Part shown: positions 11,027 through 21,585 of the stretch, piece after piece
Layout: each line of letters begins with the position of its first letter
How positions within the stretch are numbered: the stretch's first letter is position 1
Assembly: GCA_014896485.1 (NCBI GenBank)
Contig: JADBKH010000022.1
Coordinates: forward strand, 1-37,268
DNA length: 37,268 nucleotides
From: Bacillota bacterium
Lineage (GTDB): Bacteria > Bacillota > Bacilli > Bu12
Reading direction: 5' to 3'
Position numbers and translations under genes: made by a program
The notes under the pieces: generated by a model
The model's database searches: none
What the model was told of the DNA's origin: nothing
What the model saw: only the letters and a program-made list of their open reading frames with translations

Positions 11027-12196
11027 TCAGACATCGGGTAGCGCTTCAACACCCGGCAAAGCGCGCCCCTCCATAAACTCCAAAGAGGCGCCTCCCCCGG
11101 TGCTGATATGCGTGATCTTGTCGGCGACGCCGCTGCGCTGCACGGCACTGACCGAATCGCCACCGCCGACGATCGAAGTAGCACCACTGCTGGCGACAGC
11201 ATTTGCCACTGCCAAGGTCCCACGATCAAAGGGGGGCTTTTCGAAGACCCCCATCGGTCCGTTCCAAAAGATCGTCTTTGCCACCCCGATTTCCTGAGCA
11301 AACCGACCCTGCGTCTTCTCCCCAATGTCCACCGCTGCAAACCCTTCGGGTACATTTCCTTCCACTACTTGGAAAGTCGCATCTGCCTCGATGCGTTGGG
11401 TGACGACCAGGTCGCTGGGCAACACCAGTTTTTGTGGAAACTGCCGCAACAGATCCTGAGCCACCGGTACCTTGTCGGTCTCGACCAGCGAGGCTCCCAT
11501 CGCACGGCCTTGGGCCAACAGGAAAGTATTGGCCATACCGCCCCCGATGAGCAAACGGTCCACCTGCTCCAAAAGGCGTTGGAGCACACCGATTTTGTCG
11601 GAAACTTTTGCTCCTCCAATGATGGCGAGGAAAGAATGCTGGGGATGATCCCGTACCTCGCCGAGATAGCGCAGCTCTTTCTCCATCAAAAACCCACAAG
11701 CGGCGGGCAGCAAGTGCGCCACCCCCTCCGTGGAGGCATGGGCCCGGTGCGCGGCACCAAACGCATCGTTGACGTAGATATCGGCCAAAGCAGCCAGCTG
11801 GCGCGCAAAGTCAGGATCGTTTTGCTCCTCTTCGGGATGAAAGCGCAGATTCTCCAACAGGTAAACGTCTCCCGGCTGCATGAGGGCCACCGCCGCTTCG
11901 ACCTCATGGCCTACGCAATCGGGTGCCATCTGCACAGGACGACCCAGCAGTTCCGTCAAGCGCCGCGCCACGGGCGTCAGACGCATCGATTCCACCACCT
12001 GACCTTTGGGCCGACCCAAATGACTGCAGAGGATCGTCTTGGCTCCCTGATCGATCAGGTACTGGATCGTCGGCAACGCTTCGCGAATACGCGTATCGTC
12101 GCTCACCCGCCCGTTGTCCAGCGGCACGTTGAAGTCGACACGTACCAGTACCCGCTTGTGAGCTACATCCAGGGCGCGCACGCTTCGTTTGGCCAT
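11027..12196 (-). CDS. pgk: Phosphoglycerate kinase
   Basis: A 389-residue two-domain kinase making ATP from 1,3-bisphosphoglycerate. Motifs: RVLVRVDFNVPL with substrate-binding DFN, SHLGRPKG, the mid-region GGAKVSDKIGVL, and nucleotide-binding IVGGGDSVSAV with STGGGASLEF near the C-terminus. Two in-frame ATGs are 6 nt apart; the second (12196) is properly spaced from GGGAGG, while the first directly abuts it, so 12196 is chosen. It lies 12 bp after gap. Confidence 0.97.
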   Translation of the reverse strand: MAKRSVRALDVAHKRVLVRVDFNVPLDNGRVSDDTRIREALPTIQYLIDQGAKTILCSHLGRPKGQVVESMRLTPVARRLTELLGRPVQMAPDCVGHEVEAAVALMQPGDVYLLENLRFHPEEEQNDPDFARQLAALADIYVNDAFGAAHRAHASTEGVAHLLPAACGFLMEKELRYLGEVRDHPQHSFLAIIGGAKVSDKIGVLQRLLEQVDRLLIGGGMANTFLLAQGRAMGASLVETDKVPVAQDLLRQFPQKLVLPSDLVVTQRIEADATFQVVEGNVPEGFAAVDIGEKTQGRFAQEIGVAKTIFWNGPMGVFEKPPFDRGTLAVANAVASSGATSIVGGGDSVSAVQRSGVADKITHISTGGGASLEFMEGRALPGVEALPDV

Positions 12197-12208
12197 CTCC
12201 ATCCTCCC

Positions 12209-14292
<2,084 letters not shown>

Positions 14293-14351
14293 CTGAAGCT
14301 CCTCCCCGACGCGCTCGATGCGGACAGACCCATGGATCCGGGCTCGGCAGG

Positions 14352-14387
14352 GACACTTCAGATCCATGCGGGTCAAAAATTGTCCCA
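14352..14387 (-). promoter_or_regulatory. CggR operator
   Basis: Minus strand reads TGGGAC-N6-TGAC-N4-ATGGAT-N6-TGTC, the same spacing as the B. subtilis operator CGGGAC-N6-TGTC-N4-CGGGAC-N6-TGTC. The first half matches well; the second GGGAC-like box is weaker (3 of 6). It lies about 40 bp downstream of the -10 box, consistent with roadblock-type repression. Confidence 0.75.
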
Positions 14388-14424
14388 AATGGACTTGAAA
14401 AGACGGCGTTTATCGCCACGGATC

Positions 14425-14453
14425 AATGTACCGCTTTCGGCAGAAGCTGACAA
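14425..14453 (-). promoter_or_regulatory. Promoter of the glycolytic operon
   Basis: Minus strand: -35 TTGTCA (14448-14453), 17-bp spacer, -10 TACATT (14425-14430). It lies just after the glpP stop and upstream of the CggR operator. Confidence 0.75.
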
Positions 14454-14514
14454 GCATCCGCCATCAGTTATGTTGTTCGAGCGGGATAGGGTACGATGCC
14501 TGAAATGCTTCCAC

Positions 14515-15111
14515 TCATCCAAGGTGGTATTGCCAAAGATCCGAATGACTTGAAGTCACGCCCGTCGCTCCAGCTTCAATCAGCTCCTCTGTATCTTGGA
14601 TAGTTTTAACAAAGCCGCCACATAGAAACGGCAAGCCTACCTTCTCTTTGAAATCTCGATAGATCGAGGAAGGAAGAACACCCGGGAGCAACTCAACCAT
14701 ATCTGCCTGATCCTTTTTGGCCTGCTCAACGGAAGAGGTAAATGCTTCACTGTCGATCAAGAAAAATCGTTGTATGGTGAAAAGGCCACGCTTACGGGCA
14801 GATCGAAGCAACTGAGAACGCGTCGTAAGGATTCCGAAAACACCCAATTCACTCAAAAATTGCATGCCACTCTCATCTTTTCCAACACCAGCGATCAGAT
14901 CGGCATGCACCAGCAGTTCTTTCCCGCTCTTACGCGCCCTACCTATCCAGCGTTGCATTCCTTGGAGATCGCCTTTGAGTAGAATAACGAAAGGTGCCTT
15001 TGGCAGTGAAATCGCACTCTCAAACTGGGCCGAGGTCCGTACTGCTGGAATCACACCCTGTGCACGCATTTCACCAATCACGTTTTCTGTATCTATAGAA
15101 GGAGGCTGCAT
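14515..15111 (-). CDS. glpP: Glycerol uptake operon antiterminator GlpP
   Basis: A 198-residue TIM-barrel-like regulator. In Bacillus, GlpP with glycerol-3-phosphate binds the leader mRNA of glp genes and prevents termination or stabilises the transcript. Family motifs visible: GVIPAVRT near the start, KELLVHADLIAGVGKDE, LTTRSQLLRSARKRGLFTIQR, VELLPGVLPS, PFLCGGFVKT and a C-terminal TSSHSDLW. Composition is noticeably AT-richer (about 47% in sampled lines) than neighbouring glycolytic genes. The ATG at 15111 is 14 nt from the nearest AAGGAG, so the exact start is uncertain. It follows glpK by 74 bp. Its likely target is the hairpin in the glpD leader. Confidence 0.92.
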   Translation of the reverse strand: MQPPSIDTENVIGEMRAQGVIPAVRTSAQFESAISLPKAPFVILLKGDLQGMQRWIGRARKSGKELLVHADLIAGVGKDESGMQFLSELGVFGILTTRSQLLRSARKRGLFTIQRFFLIDSEAFTSSVEQAKKDQADMVELLPGVLPSSIYRDFKEKVGLPFLCGGFVKTIQDTEELIEAGATGVTSSHSDLWQYHLG

Positions 15112-15185
15112 ATGGGATGATCGAGCTCCTTATAGGAATCTTTCGGACAAGAATGTCGGCGTAGAGGAACGCACGAGATGTCCGT

Positions 15186-16709
15186 TTATCGCAAGTGCCC
15201 GTCCACTTCTGGTTGTACCCAGCCTTGAGCGCGCCCAACGGCACGATGCCACCCGTTGATCAGATCATCTCGTATCCTGCCGTCAATGTGTGGTGAAAAA
15301 GTGCACTCTTGTTTCCACAGCGCAGAAAGGGCATCCACTGAAGGCCAGACCCCGACTTCCAATCCGGCCAGAAAAGCCGCACCCATCGCAGTTGTCTCTT
15401 GAACGGCAGGTTTGACAATCGGAACTTGGAGGACATCGGCCTGAAATTGCATGAGGAATGCGTTTCCCGATGCTCCGCCGTCCACCCGCAATTGTTTGAC
15501 CGGTACCTCGCTGTCCCGCTTCATCGCCTCAAGGACATCGTACGTCTGATAGGCCACGGACTCCAAAGTGGCACGTGCAATGTGTGCGCGCGTCGTACCG
15601 CGGGTCAACCCAATCAAAAGGCCGCGCGCGTAAGCATCCCAGTAGGGCGCACCCAATCCTGTAAAGGCAGGTACCAAATAGACGCCTTCGTTGGAATCAA
15701 TGGTGCTGGCCAGCTGCTCCGTTTCTTCCGCTGAGTGGATCAATCCCAGCGCATCCCGCAGCCACTGAACGGCAGCACCTGTGACAAAAATGCTTCCCTC
15801 CAACGCATAGGTGACCTGATCGCCCATCTGCCAGGCAATGGTGGTTAAAAGCTTATTTTTTGAAATAATAGGTGCATTCCCGGTATTCATCAAAACGAAG
15901 CTGCCGGTCCCGTACGTGTTTTTGGCCATACCCGGCTCAAAACACGTTTGTCCAAAAAGCGCTGCTTGCTGGTCTCCAGCGATACCACAGATGGGAATCG
16001 CAACGCCGAATAAACTGGTTTTGGTTTCTCCAAAGGTACCGCTAGAAGGACGCACCTGCGGCAACACTTCGGGCGGTATGTGGAGAAGCTCGAGCAGCTC
16101 GTGATCCCATTGCATTTCGTGAATGTTATAGAGCATCGTACGAGAAGCATTGGTGACATCCGTTGCATGGACTTTTCCGCCAGTTAAGTTGAAAAGTAAC
16201 CAGCTGTCTACGGTACCGAAACACAGTTCACCCTGTTGCGCCCGTTCCCGCGCCTCCGCTATGTGATCGAGCAACCAGGCAAGCTTCGTTCCAGAAAAAT
16301 ACGCATCAATGACCAAACCTGTCTTTTGCTGAATCAAGGATTCCCTTCCCTCACTGCGTAGTCGATCGCAGAGGGATGCAGCGCGCCGATCCTGCCATAC
16401 GATGGCATTGGCCAAAGGTTCTCCGGTCTGTCGATCCCACAGCAAGGTGGTTTCCCGTTGGTTGGTGATGCCAATGGCAGCAACCTGCGCTGCACGGATG
16501 CCGGCATCTTTTAACACTTCTTGAGCAGTCGTGATTTGCGTCTGCCAGATTTCGTTGGGATCATGCTCAACCCACCCAGGCTGCGGATAGAGTTGCTGGA
16601 ACTCCTGTTGCTTGATTGCAACGATCGTTCCGCTATCGTCAAATAGAATCGCACGTGAACTGGTCGTTCCTTGGTCAAGAGCCAAGATATGACGCGTCGC
16701 GATGTCCAT
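15186..16709 (-). CDS. glpK: Glycerol kinase
   Basis: A 507-residue FGGY-family kinase making sn-glycerol 3-phosphate from glycerol and ATP. Motifs: [15 protein letters not shown] at the start, catalytic region [23 protein letters not shown], and the mid-protein [13 protein letters not shown]. In Firmicutes a His in the YHFxG loop just before GDQQ is phosphorylated by HPr to activate the enzyme. Here that loop reads [13 protein letters not shown] with no His, so PTS activation is probably absent. Two ATGs (16727 and 16709) are possible; the second follows AGGGGGTGG and fits family length. The first overlaps the end of glpD, so coupling with glpD is likely. Confidence 0.96.
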   Translation of the reverse strand: MDIATRHILALDQGTTSSRAILFDDSGTIVAIKQQEFQQLYPQPGWVEHDPNEIWQTQITTAQEVLKDAGIRAAQVAAIGITNQRETTLLWDRQTGEPLANAIVWQDRRAASLCDRLRSEGRESLIQQKTGLVIDAYFSGTKLAWLLDHIAEARERAQQGELCFGTVDSWLLFNLTGGKVHATDVTNASRTMLYNIHEMQWDHELLELLHIPPEVLPQVRPSSGTFGETKTSLFGVAIPICGIAGDQQAALFGQTCFEPGMAKNTYGTGSFVLMNTGNAPIISKNKLLTTIAWQMGDQVTYALEGSIFVTGAAVQWLRDALGLIHSAEETEQLASTIDSNEGVYLVPAFTGLGAPYWDAYARGLLIGLTRGTTRAHIARATLESVAYQTYDVLEAMKRDSEVPVKQLRVDGGASGNAFLMQFQADVLQVPIVKPAVQETTAMGAAFLAGLEVGVWPSVDALSALWKQECTFSPHIDGRIRDDLINGWHRAVGRAQGWVQPEVDGHLR

Positions 16710-16716
16710 CCACCCC

Positions 16717-18351
16717 CTAGGCCGCATACGTCTTCAACGTTGCAATGGCATACGTACGCTGCACCTGATTGGCTTGCTCCTCGCGCAGCTGTTCGTTCCA
16801 GTGGAAGTACTGTGCCATCTGATCGACGACACGGGCAGCACTTTCGGCATAACGCTGTGGCTCAAAAAAGAGATAACTGCTGCGTCGCACCAAAAAATCC
16901 AGTGGATAGACCGCCCTCTCCTCTTCTTCGGCATACCGCAACTGTGCCATGGCCAATCCATCATTTTGCCAATAGTCGAGCAAGCGCAGTGTATTAGAAC
17001 CGTATTGATCGGCCAAATAGACCCCATCCTCTTCCGACAACCCGCGCTCCCGGGCCTGTTGAACCCACTTGGACCTCTGTTGCGCAAACCCTTCCGACCC
17101 ACCGCACTCCCCTCCTGAGATGGGAACCTGTATGGTTCGGGCAGAGACAATGGAACGTCCGTCTAGGGCATGCAGCTGTACTGCGATGCGATCGACAGCA
17201 CGTTCTGCCATCTTCCGAAAAGCCGTCAACTTGCCGCCTGCGATGGTGATCAAGCCACTTTTGGAAACCCAGATCTCATCTTTGCGGGATACCTCGTCGG
17301 CCTGTTTGCCGTCCTCGGCAATGAGTGGGCGAACGCCTGCCCAGCTGGAGCACAAATCGGCCAGGGTGAGATGGGTAGAAGGAAAGATGTAGCTGGCAGC
17401 ATCCAGCAAGTACTGGACATCTTCCCGCTCGGGAATGACCTCAGCAGGATCACCCTCGTATTCTGTATCTGTCGTTCCAATATAAGTGATTTTTCCCCTC
17501 GGGATGGCGAAAATCATGCGTTTGTCCACGTTGTCAAAATAGACGGCTCGCCCCAGAGGCAAACGATCATACGGTACGACGATATGCACCCCCTTTGCCA
17601 GCAGCAAGTGCTTTTCATCCATGGAATGATCCATTTTGCGCAATTGATCCACCCACGGTCCCGCTGCGTTGACAACCACCTTGGCCTGCACCTCATACGC
17701 CTTGCCATCCACGCGATCTCGGATAGTCGCCCCCCTGATACGACCGTCTCCCCCATACAAGAGCCCTTCTGCTTTTGCATGGTTGACGGCAAAGGCACCA
17801 TGACTGACCGCCGATTTGATCACGTCGACAGTGAGCCTGGCATCGTTGGTCAGATATTCGTAGTACAGTCCTCCCCCGTTCACCCAGTCTGTCAGCAGTG
17901 GTTCCAGCTGAAACGTTTCCTGTGCGCTGAGCATCTTACGGCGCTCTGTTTTTTTGACACCCGCCAAGCGGTCATAAAGCCAAGTCCCGAATGACATTGT
18001 CAGTCGACTGTAGTTGCCTCCTGGTACCAGGGGCAAGAGCATTTGGGTCGGGCGGACCACGTGGGGGGCCAGGCGATAAAGCACCGCCCGTTCTCGCCCC
18101 GTCTCACGCACGACCCCAAGTTGATATTGCTGCAAGTACCGCAGCCCGCCATGCACCAATTTTGTGGACCTGCTGCTGGTTCCTTCCGCAAAATCCTGCA
18201 TTTCAACCAAGCCTACGCGCATGCCGCGCAAAGAGGCGTCCCAAGCGATGCCTGCCCCCGTGATCCCTCCACCAATGACCAAGACATCCAAAGGAGTCTG
18301 GGCCATCTCTTCCAAATCGGTTTTCCGCTCTTTCGCCTGCAATCCAGGCAT
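16717..18351 (-). CDS. glpD: Aerobic glycerol-3-phosphate dehydrogenase
   Basis: A 544-residue membrane-associated flavoenzyme oxidising glycerol 3-phosphate to dihydroxyacetone phosphate and passing electrons to quinones. FAD motif [10 protein letters not shown] at about 25-34, the signature [17 protein letters not shown], a second FAD contact NAAGPWVD, and WAGVRPLI near residue 330-360. The frame opens far upstream, but the ATG at 18351 has GGGGGACGAAAG before it and gives the family length (B. subtilis 555). It is the first gene of glpD-glpK-glpP, with a strong promoter and a leader hairpin directly upstream. Confidence 0.96.
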   Translation of the reverse strand: MPGLQAKERKTDLEEMAQTPLDVLVIGGGITGAGIAWDASLRGMRVGLVEMQDFAEGTSSRSTKLVHGGLRYLQQYQLGVVRETGRERAVLYRLAPHVVRPTQMLLPLVPGGNYSRLTMSFGTWLYDRLAGVKKTERRKMLSAQETFQLEPLLTDWVNGGGLYYEYLTNDARLTVDVIKSAVSHGAFAVNHAKAEGLLYGGDGRIRGATIRDRVDGKAYEVQAKVVVNAAGPWVDQLRKMDHSMDEKHLLLAKGVHIVVPYDRLPLGRAVYFDNVDKRMIFAIPRGKITYIGTTDTEYEGDPAEVIPEREDVQYLLDAASYIFPSTHLTLADLCSSWAGVRPLIAEDGKQADEVSRKDEIWVSKSGLITIAGGKLTAFRKMAERAVDRIAVQLHALDGRSIVSARTIQVPISGGECGGSEGFAQQRSKWVQQARERGLSEEDGVYLADQYGSNTLRLLDYWQNDGLAMAQLRYAEEEERAVYPLDFLVRRSSYLFFEPQRYAESAARVVDQMAQYFHWNEQLREEQANQVQRTYAIATLKTYAA

Positions 18352-18371
18352 CTTTCGTCCCCCAATACGCA

Positions 18372-18409
18372 AAGGCCGCAATACCCACTGAAGTGAGTAC
18401 TGCGGCCTT
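18372..18409 (-). promoter_or_regulatory. glpD leader hairpin, probable GlpP target / attenuator
   Basis: A 38-nt inverted repeat starting AAGGCCGCA and ending TGCGGCCTT pairs over 18 bp (two G-U pairs, tiny loop) in the roughly 80-nt leader between the glpD promoter and its ribosome-binding site. B. subtilis glpD has a GlpP-controlled leader terminator at the same place. There is no long U-run after it here, only CCTTTGCG, so classic termination is less certain. Confidence 0.65.
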
Positions 18410-18439
18410 CTCCAAATCTCCCGGCCAATGCTCTGTCTA

Positions 18440-18468
18440 AATGTAAACAACTTGATCTGCCCTGTCAA
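18440..18468 (-). promoter_or_regulatory. Promoter of glpD-glpK-glpP
   Basis: Minus strand: consensus -35 TTGACA (18463-18468), 17-bp spacer, -10 TACATT (18440-18445). The -35 box lies directly after the stop of the glutaredoxin-like gene. Confidence 0.82.
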
Positions 18469-18469
18469 G

Positions 18470-18718
18470 TCAGAAGGATGTAGGAAGAAGCGCTCGCAAC
18501 TGTGCCATCTCGATTCGACCGCTGGCGACCTCTTTGCCATCGATCAATAGCACCGGCAGGCGTTCACCATACGTCTGCTGCAAAAAGGGATCCTCGTCGG
18601 CCCACCATTCTTCATATAAAAAAGGCCTGTCCGCTGCAAGAACACCCAGCGTTTCAAGCCGGCGATGGGTCTCTTCGCAGAGCGAACATCCCTTACGCCG
18701 CACCAAAACCACGCGCAT
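18470..18718 (-). CDS. Glutaredoxin-like thioredoxin-fold protein
   Basis: An 82-residue protein with a redox-type CxxC (GCSLCEE at about 10-16), a cis-Pro region (RLPVLLIDGKEVASGRI) and thioredoxin-fold length; it belongs with the glutaredoxin-like / DUF836 proteins. It probably acts in cytosolic thiol-disulfide exchange; the substrate is unknown. The start at 18718 has AAGGGTGAT upstream; an in-frame ATG at 18763 with AAGGAGGGAGG would add 15 residues and is also plausible. It lies between the low-complexity protein gene and glpD. Confidence 0.75.
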   Translation of the reverse strand: MRVVLVRRKGCSLCEETHRRLETLGVLAADRPFLYEEWWADEDPFLQQTYGERLPVLLIDGKEVASGRIEMAQLRALLPTSF

Positions 18719-18795
18719 CGGATCACCCTTAAACAGCTTAGCGCATCCAAGAAGGGCATGCATCCTCCCTCCTTCTGCGGCTAGGGACACCCCGT

Positions 18796-19395
18796 TTAGC
18801 GTCGGAAGCGATCGCGTCGAAAAGCACCTTGAAAATGGGCTTGCTGGTTATCTCCTGCAAAGGTGTGCCGTTCTTGCGTTTCACTTGCTTTCTCTTGTGT
18901 TTGCCCCTCTACTTGCCCACTCTGCGCGTGGTGGACACGTTCGGAGCCATCGGAGCGCTGGGTCTCTGACGCCTCCTGCGACCCTTCTTGCGACCACGCC
19001 ATCAGTAGGGCACTCGCACGACTAACAGCACGGCTGGCCGCCTCCAGTTGTCCGCGTACCTCCTGCAACTGCGCACTGATCGGAATCACTTGCGAACGCT
19101 CCTCGGCCAACGCACCCACTTCCATCTCTGAGCGTGCCTCCTCCTTTTGTGTCGCACCCGCAACACCACGGTCGACAGTACGGGTAGCCCTCTCTCTTGC
19201 ATTTCGGCCCACTGCTGGGGCATTTTGCGAGGCCTGACGAGAATCTCTCTCCTGCGCTCTCACTTCGGTGGACATCTCCCCTTGCTGAGAGCGATCGGCC
19301 ATCCTGGCGTGGCGCAACTGCAATGCCAATGGCCGCGGCGTCAACAGGCGCGTTCCCGCATACTTGCGGATGTTCCGTCTTTTTTCCTCTTTCAT
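18796..19395 (-). CDS. Hypothetical low-complexity hydrophilic protein
   Basis: I do not recognise this 199-residue protein. It has no signal peptide or membrane segment, is rich in Gln, Glu, Arg, Ser and Ala, and looks mostly disordered. The N-terminus is basic (MKEEKRRNIRKYAGTR). One amphipathic helix (roughly 100-135) could form a coiled coil, and the C-terminus is basic and aromatic (FRRDRFRR). The ATG overlaps the stop of the YetF-like gene by 4 bp and has GGGGAGG upstream, so it is a real, translationally coupled gene, likely functioning with its neighbour. A spore-associated role is conceivable but there is no motif to support it. Confidence 0.6.
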   Translation of the reverse strand: MKEEKRRNIRKYAGTRLLTPRPLALQLRHARMADRSQQGEMSTEVRAQERDSRQASQNAPAVGRNARERATRTVDRGVAGATQKEEARSEMEVGALAEERSQVIPISAQLQEVRGQLEAASRAVSRASALLMAWSQEGSQEASETQRSDGSERVHHAQSGQVEGQTQEKASETQERHTFAGDNQQAHFQGAFRRDRFRR

Positions 19396-20165
19396 CCCTT
19401 CGCCTCCCCATCCTGACCCTTTTGTCCTTGCGTTACCGGACGCTTCTTTTTGGTGATCCAGTCGCTGATATCGGTCATCGTCGGCATATGGTCATCGCGC
19501 AGGTCGATATACAGCTCCCCCTTGGCGTTTAATCCCGCAAAGACAACGTCGGAGAGGTGCTGCACCCCCTGCTCTGCCAGTTTCTGCATCAACCACTTAC
19601 CGTCCAAATGGTTCTGCAACAAATTCTGATAGATAATTTGGCCATCGATGATCAGCTCACTCTCTATTCCCTCATATTGGCTTGGAATGGACAGATCTTC
19701 CCGCGTCGCTGCTTTTTTGGATGCTTTTTTGAGGACAGAGAGCTGGCCGTTGGTTTCCATAATGGCAAACTCGACCTCGCTGGTGTCGAAGATGTCTTTC
19801 AAGCGCAACATGGCGGTGAGATCGTCGATGCTGTAGCGCATGGTGCCGAGGTTCTTTTCGAGGATTTTGCCATTGTGGATCACTACAGTCGGCTCACCCG
19901 TCACCACTTTATTGAGCAGACGGTGACGCAGTTGCAACCAGCCCAGCAGCCCGGTCAGCACTGCGAAGATAATCAAGATGATCAGGTTTTTCAGGATACG
20001 ATCCTCTTGGGCATCTGCGACCAGCCCAGCGAGATCTCCCAATGTAATCCCCGTCACATAATCGACAAAGGTCAGCTGGGAGAGTTGCTTGTTGCCCAGC
20101 AACCGTGTGAGGAACAGGATGATAGCAAACGTCAGGATGCTGTGCAGTGTCGCGTCCGCCAGCAT
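19392..20165 (-). CDS. YetF/DUF421-family membrane protein
   Basis: A 257-residue inner-membrane protein. Three hydrophobic segments lie in the first 85 residues (SILTFAIILFLTRLLG, VDYVTGITLGDLAGLV, NLIILIIFAVLTGLLGWL), followed by a cytosolic domain with GEPTVVIHNGKI and the family motif RYSIDDLTAMLRLKDIFDTSEVEFAIMETNGQLSVL. Spore formers carry several DUF421 paralogues, some expressed in sporulation; the molecular role is unknown. The open frame extends to 20273, but the family start matches the ATG at 20165. No good ribosome-binding site is near it (GGGGGAGG is 24 nt away), and a TTG at 20171 is an alternative. Its stop overlaps the next gene. Confidence 0.85.
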   Translation of the reverse strand: MLADATLHSILTFAIILFLTRLLGNKQLSQLTFVDYVTGITLGDLAGLVADAQEDRILKNLIILIIFAVLTGLLGWLQLRHRLLNKVVTGEPTVVIHNGKILEKNLGTMRYSIDDLTAMLRLKDIFDTSEVEFAIMETNGQLSVLKKASKKAATREDLSIPSQYEGIESELIIDGQIIYQNLLQNHLDGKWLMQKLAEQGVQHLSDVVFAGLNAKGELYIDLRDDHMPTMTDISDWITKKKRPVTQGQKGQDGEAKG

Positions 20166-20264
20166 GGTCAAGCTAAACTGCGTGGCACGCCTCCCCCGAA
20201 CCGACGTCCGCTGCGTATTATGGGGTCTCAAACAGCCGAACATACGCCGAGGGGGAAAGTTGCG

Positions 20265-20360
20265 ATGGGACACTTGTTATCCATCGGGTTGTTGACGTTG
20301 GGGGTTATCGTCGTAGGTTCGATCATCCTATGGATTTTGGTACGCACGGAACGTCTGTGA
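20265..20360 (+). CDS. Possible 31-residue single-pass membrane protein
   Basis: A short plus-strand frame (start MGHLLSIGLLTLGVIV, end WILVRTERL). It would make one transmembrane helix with a basic C-terminal end, the positive-inside pattern of many small bacterial membrane proteins. GAGGGGGAAAG lies 5 nt before the ATG, good support for translation. It is divergent from the YetF-like gene and convergent with the MBL-fold gene. I see no homologue and no strong promoter. Confidence 0.4.
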   Translation: MGHLLSIGLLTLGVIVVGSIILWILVRTERL

Positions 20361-20380
20361 CTCTCTTGCTCGTGTCTGTG

Positions 20381-21361
20381 CTACGAAAAGGTGTCTTCTA
20401 GGTCGAAAGAAGCACCGTCATAGGCAGCCAGTACCGGCACACCACTCTCCTGTGCACAAAAAGCAGCCATCTGTTGTCGTAAATCGTTGGGGACAACGCT
20501 TGCTCGATTGAAGTGTGTAAGGATGCAGAGCTTGGGATGGACTGCGCGAAGCAGTGCAACCACGCCAAAATCGGTGAGATGTCGCTGCCACCAAGCCATA
20601 TGGCTGGTCACGTTGGCGATGATCACTTCCACACCCGCCAGTGCCCCGATCAAATCGTCGCGAATACCGGTGATATCTTCACATCGTTCGATGAGGCGTA
20701 CAGGATCGCCAAAACGAACCGTTCGCTGCCCATTCCAAAAGGAAGTGATCAAGTTGGTATCGGAGGTATAAGCGAGGGAACGGCCTTTGTAGTGAAACCG
20801 ATAACCGAGGTTAGGACCTCCATGATAGGCCTTCAAGGCGGCAATCTGCACCCCGGCCACCTCGGCCTGATCCCCTGGCTTCATCGCGATCACATCGGGC
20901 CCACCCGGATAAGCCGTTGCCCCATCACGCCCCTGATGGAACTGGTCGATCACCTGCTCTTCCAACAGGGTGTGATGAGCAATCAAGTAGCCACGCCGTA
21001 CATACATGGCACGGCACATCGCTTCAATGACCGCAGCAGCGCCACCGACGTGATCCAGATGACGATGAGAGATCAAGACGCCGTGCAGATCACCCAGTGG
21101 CCAGCCCCGTTCCAACGCACGGGGTAACGCACCTGGTCCTGGGTCAAGTGCAAAAAAAGCTGGACCAAAGCGCAACAGAAAACCGCCGGTAGCTGGCACT
21201 TGTCCGACCACCGCTTCTGGATTGCCTCCTGTCCCCAAAAAGCCTAACCAAAAGCGTTCCCCCAGCGTCGGCTCTTGTGTGGAGCGAAACATCTTCCAGG
21301 CTCGCGCAAGTTGTGCTTTCGTTTGCTCCATCAGCATCTCTCTATCGATCGGACTTTCCAT
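20381..21361 (-). CDS. MBL-fold metallo-hydrolase
   Basis: A 326-residue metallo-beta-lactamase-fold protein. The metal motif HxHxDH is H99-R-H101-L-D103-H104; further metal residues are likely in TSDTN (about residue 200) and LTHFNRA near the C-terminus. The arrangement resembles the RNase Z / phosphodiesterase side of the superfamily but I cannot assign a substrate. No signal peptide is seen, so it is cytosolic. GGAGAAGG lies before the ATG at 21361; an ATG eight codons in is an alternative. It is a single gene, divergent from the riboswitch-controlled antiporter. Confidence 0.82.
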   Translation of the reverse strand: MESPIDREMLMEQTKAQLARAWKMFRSTQEPTLGERFWLGFLGTGGNPEAVVGQVPATGGFLLRFGPAFFALDPGPGALPRALERGWPLGDLHGVLISHRHLDHVGGAAAVIEAMCRAMYVRRGYLIAHHTLLEEQVIDQFHQGRDGATAYPGGPDVIAMKPGDQAEVAGVQIAALKAYHGGPNLGYRFHYKGRSLAYTSDTNLITSFWNGQRTVRFGDPVRLIERCEDITGIRDDLIGALAGVEVIIANVTSHMAWWQRHLTDFGVVALLRAVHPKLCILTHFNRASVVPNDLRQQMAAFCAQESGVPVLAAYDGASFDLEDTFS

Positions 21362-21390
21362 GGTTCGGCACCTTCTCCGTCAACCCTTGT

Positions 21391-21419
21391 TTGTACGCTT
21401 GTTTACTCTATGATATACT
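21391..21419 (+). promoter_or_regulatory. Promoter of the manganese riboswitch transcript
   Basis: -35 TTGTAC (21391-21396), 17-bp spacer, -10 TATACT (21414-21419) with TGA just upstream. Transcription would start about 20 nt before the riboswitch. Confidence 0.75.
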
Positions 21420-21447
21420 CCCACTGCTTTGGAAGCACTGCCCCGTG

Positions 21448-21542
21448 GGAGGGGAGTAGGGCGCCGGCTTCGGCTGGTCAGCAAGGTCGTCAACCCGGCA
21501 ACCTGCCCGGCCTTGCTGCACAATTGTGGCCACGAGACCTCC
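21448..21542 (+). promoter_or_regulatory. yybP-ykoY manganese riboswitch
   Basis: The aptamer matches the class closely. P1 is GGAGG (21448-21452) with CCTCC (21538-21542). Next is the conserved GGAGTAG loop, and a long stem CAGCAAGG/CCTTGCTG enclosing TCGTCAA on one side and CCGG on the other. A further hairpin (CACAATTGTG) precedes the conserved GAGACC end. This class senses Mn2+ and usually turns on exporters. The 3' strand of P1 lies inside the 5' arm of the terminator, so Mn2+ binding should prevent the terminator from forming. Confidence 0.92.
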
Positions 21543-21564
21543 GCGCAATTGCGCGGAGGTCTCG
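21533..21564 (+). terminator. Riboswitch expression-platform hairpin
   Basis: A 14-bp perfect stem (CGAGACCTCCGCGC / GCGCGGAGGTCTCG) with an AATT loop, followed by a short TTT. It competes with aptamer P1 for the CCTCC segment. The U-run is short but the stem is very stable. Confidence 0.8.
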
Positions 21565-21585
21565 TTTGCCTAAAGGGAGCTAGAG

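Noticed and set aside
18421-18470. Catabolite-responsive element (cre) at the glpD promoter
   Set aside because: No match to the TGWAANCGNTNWCA pattern that I could accept.
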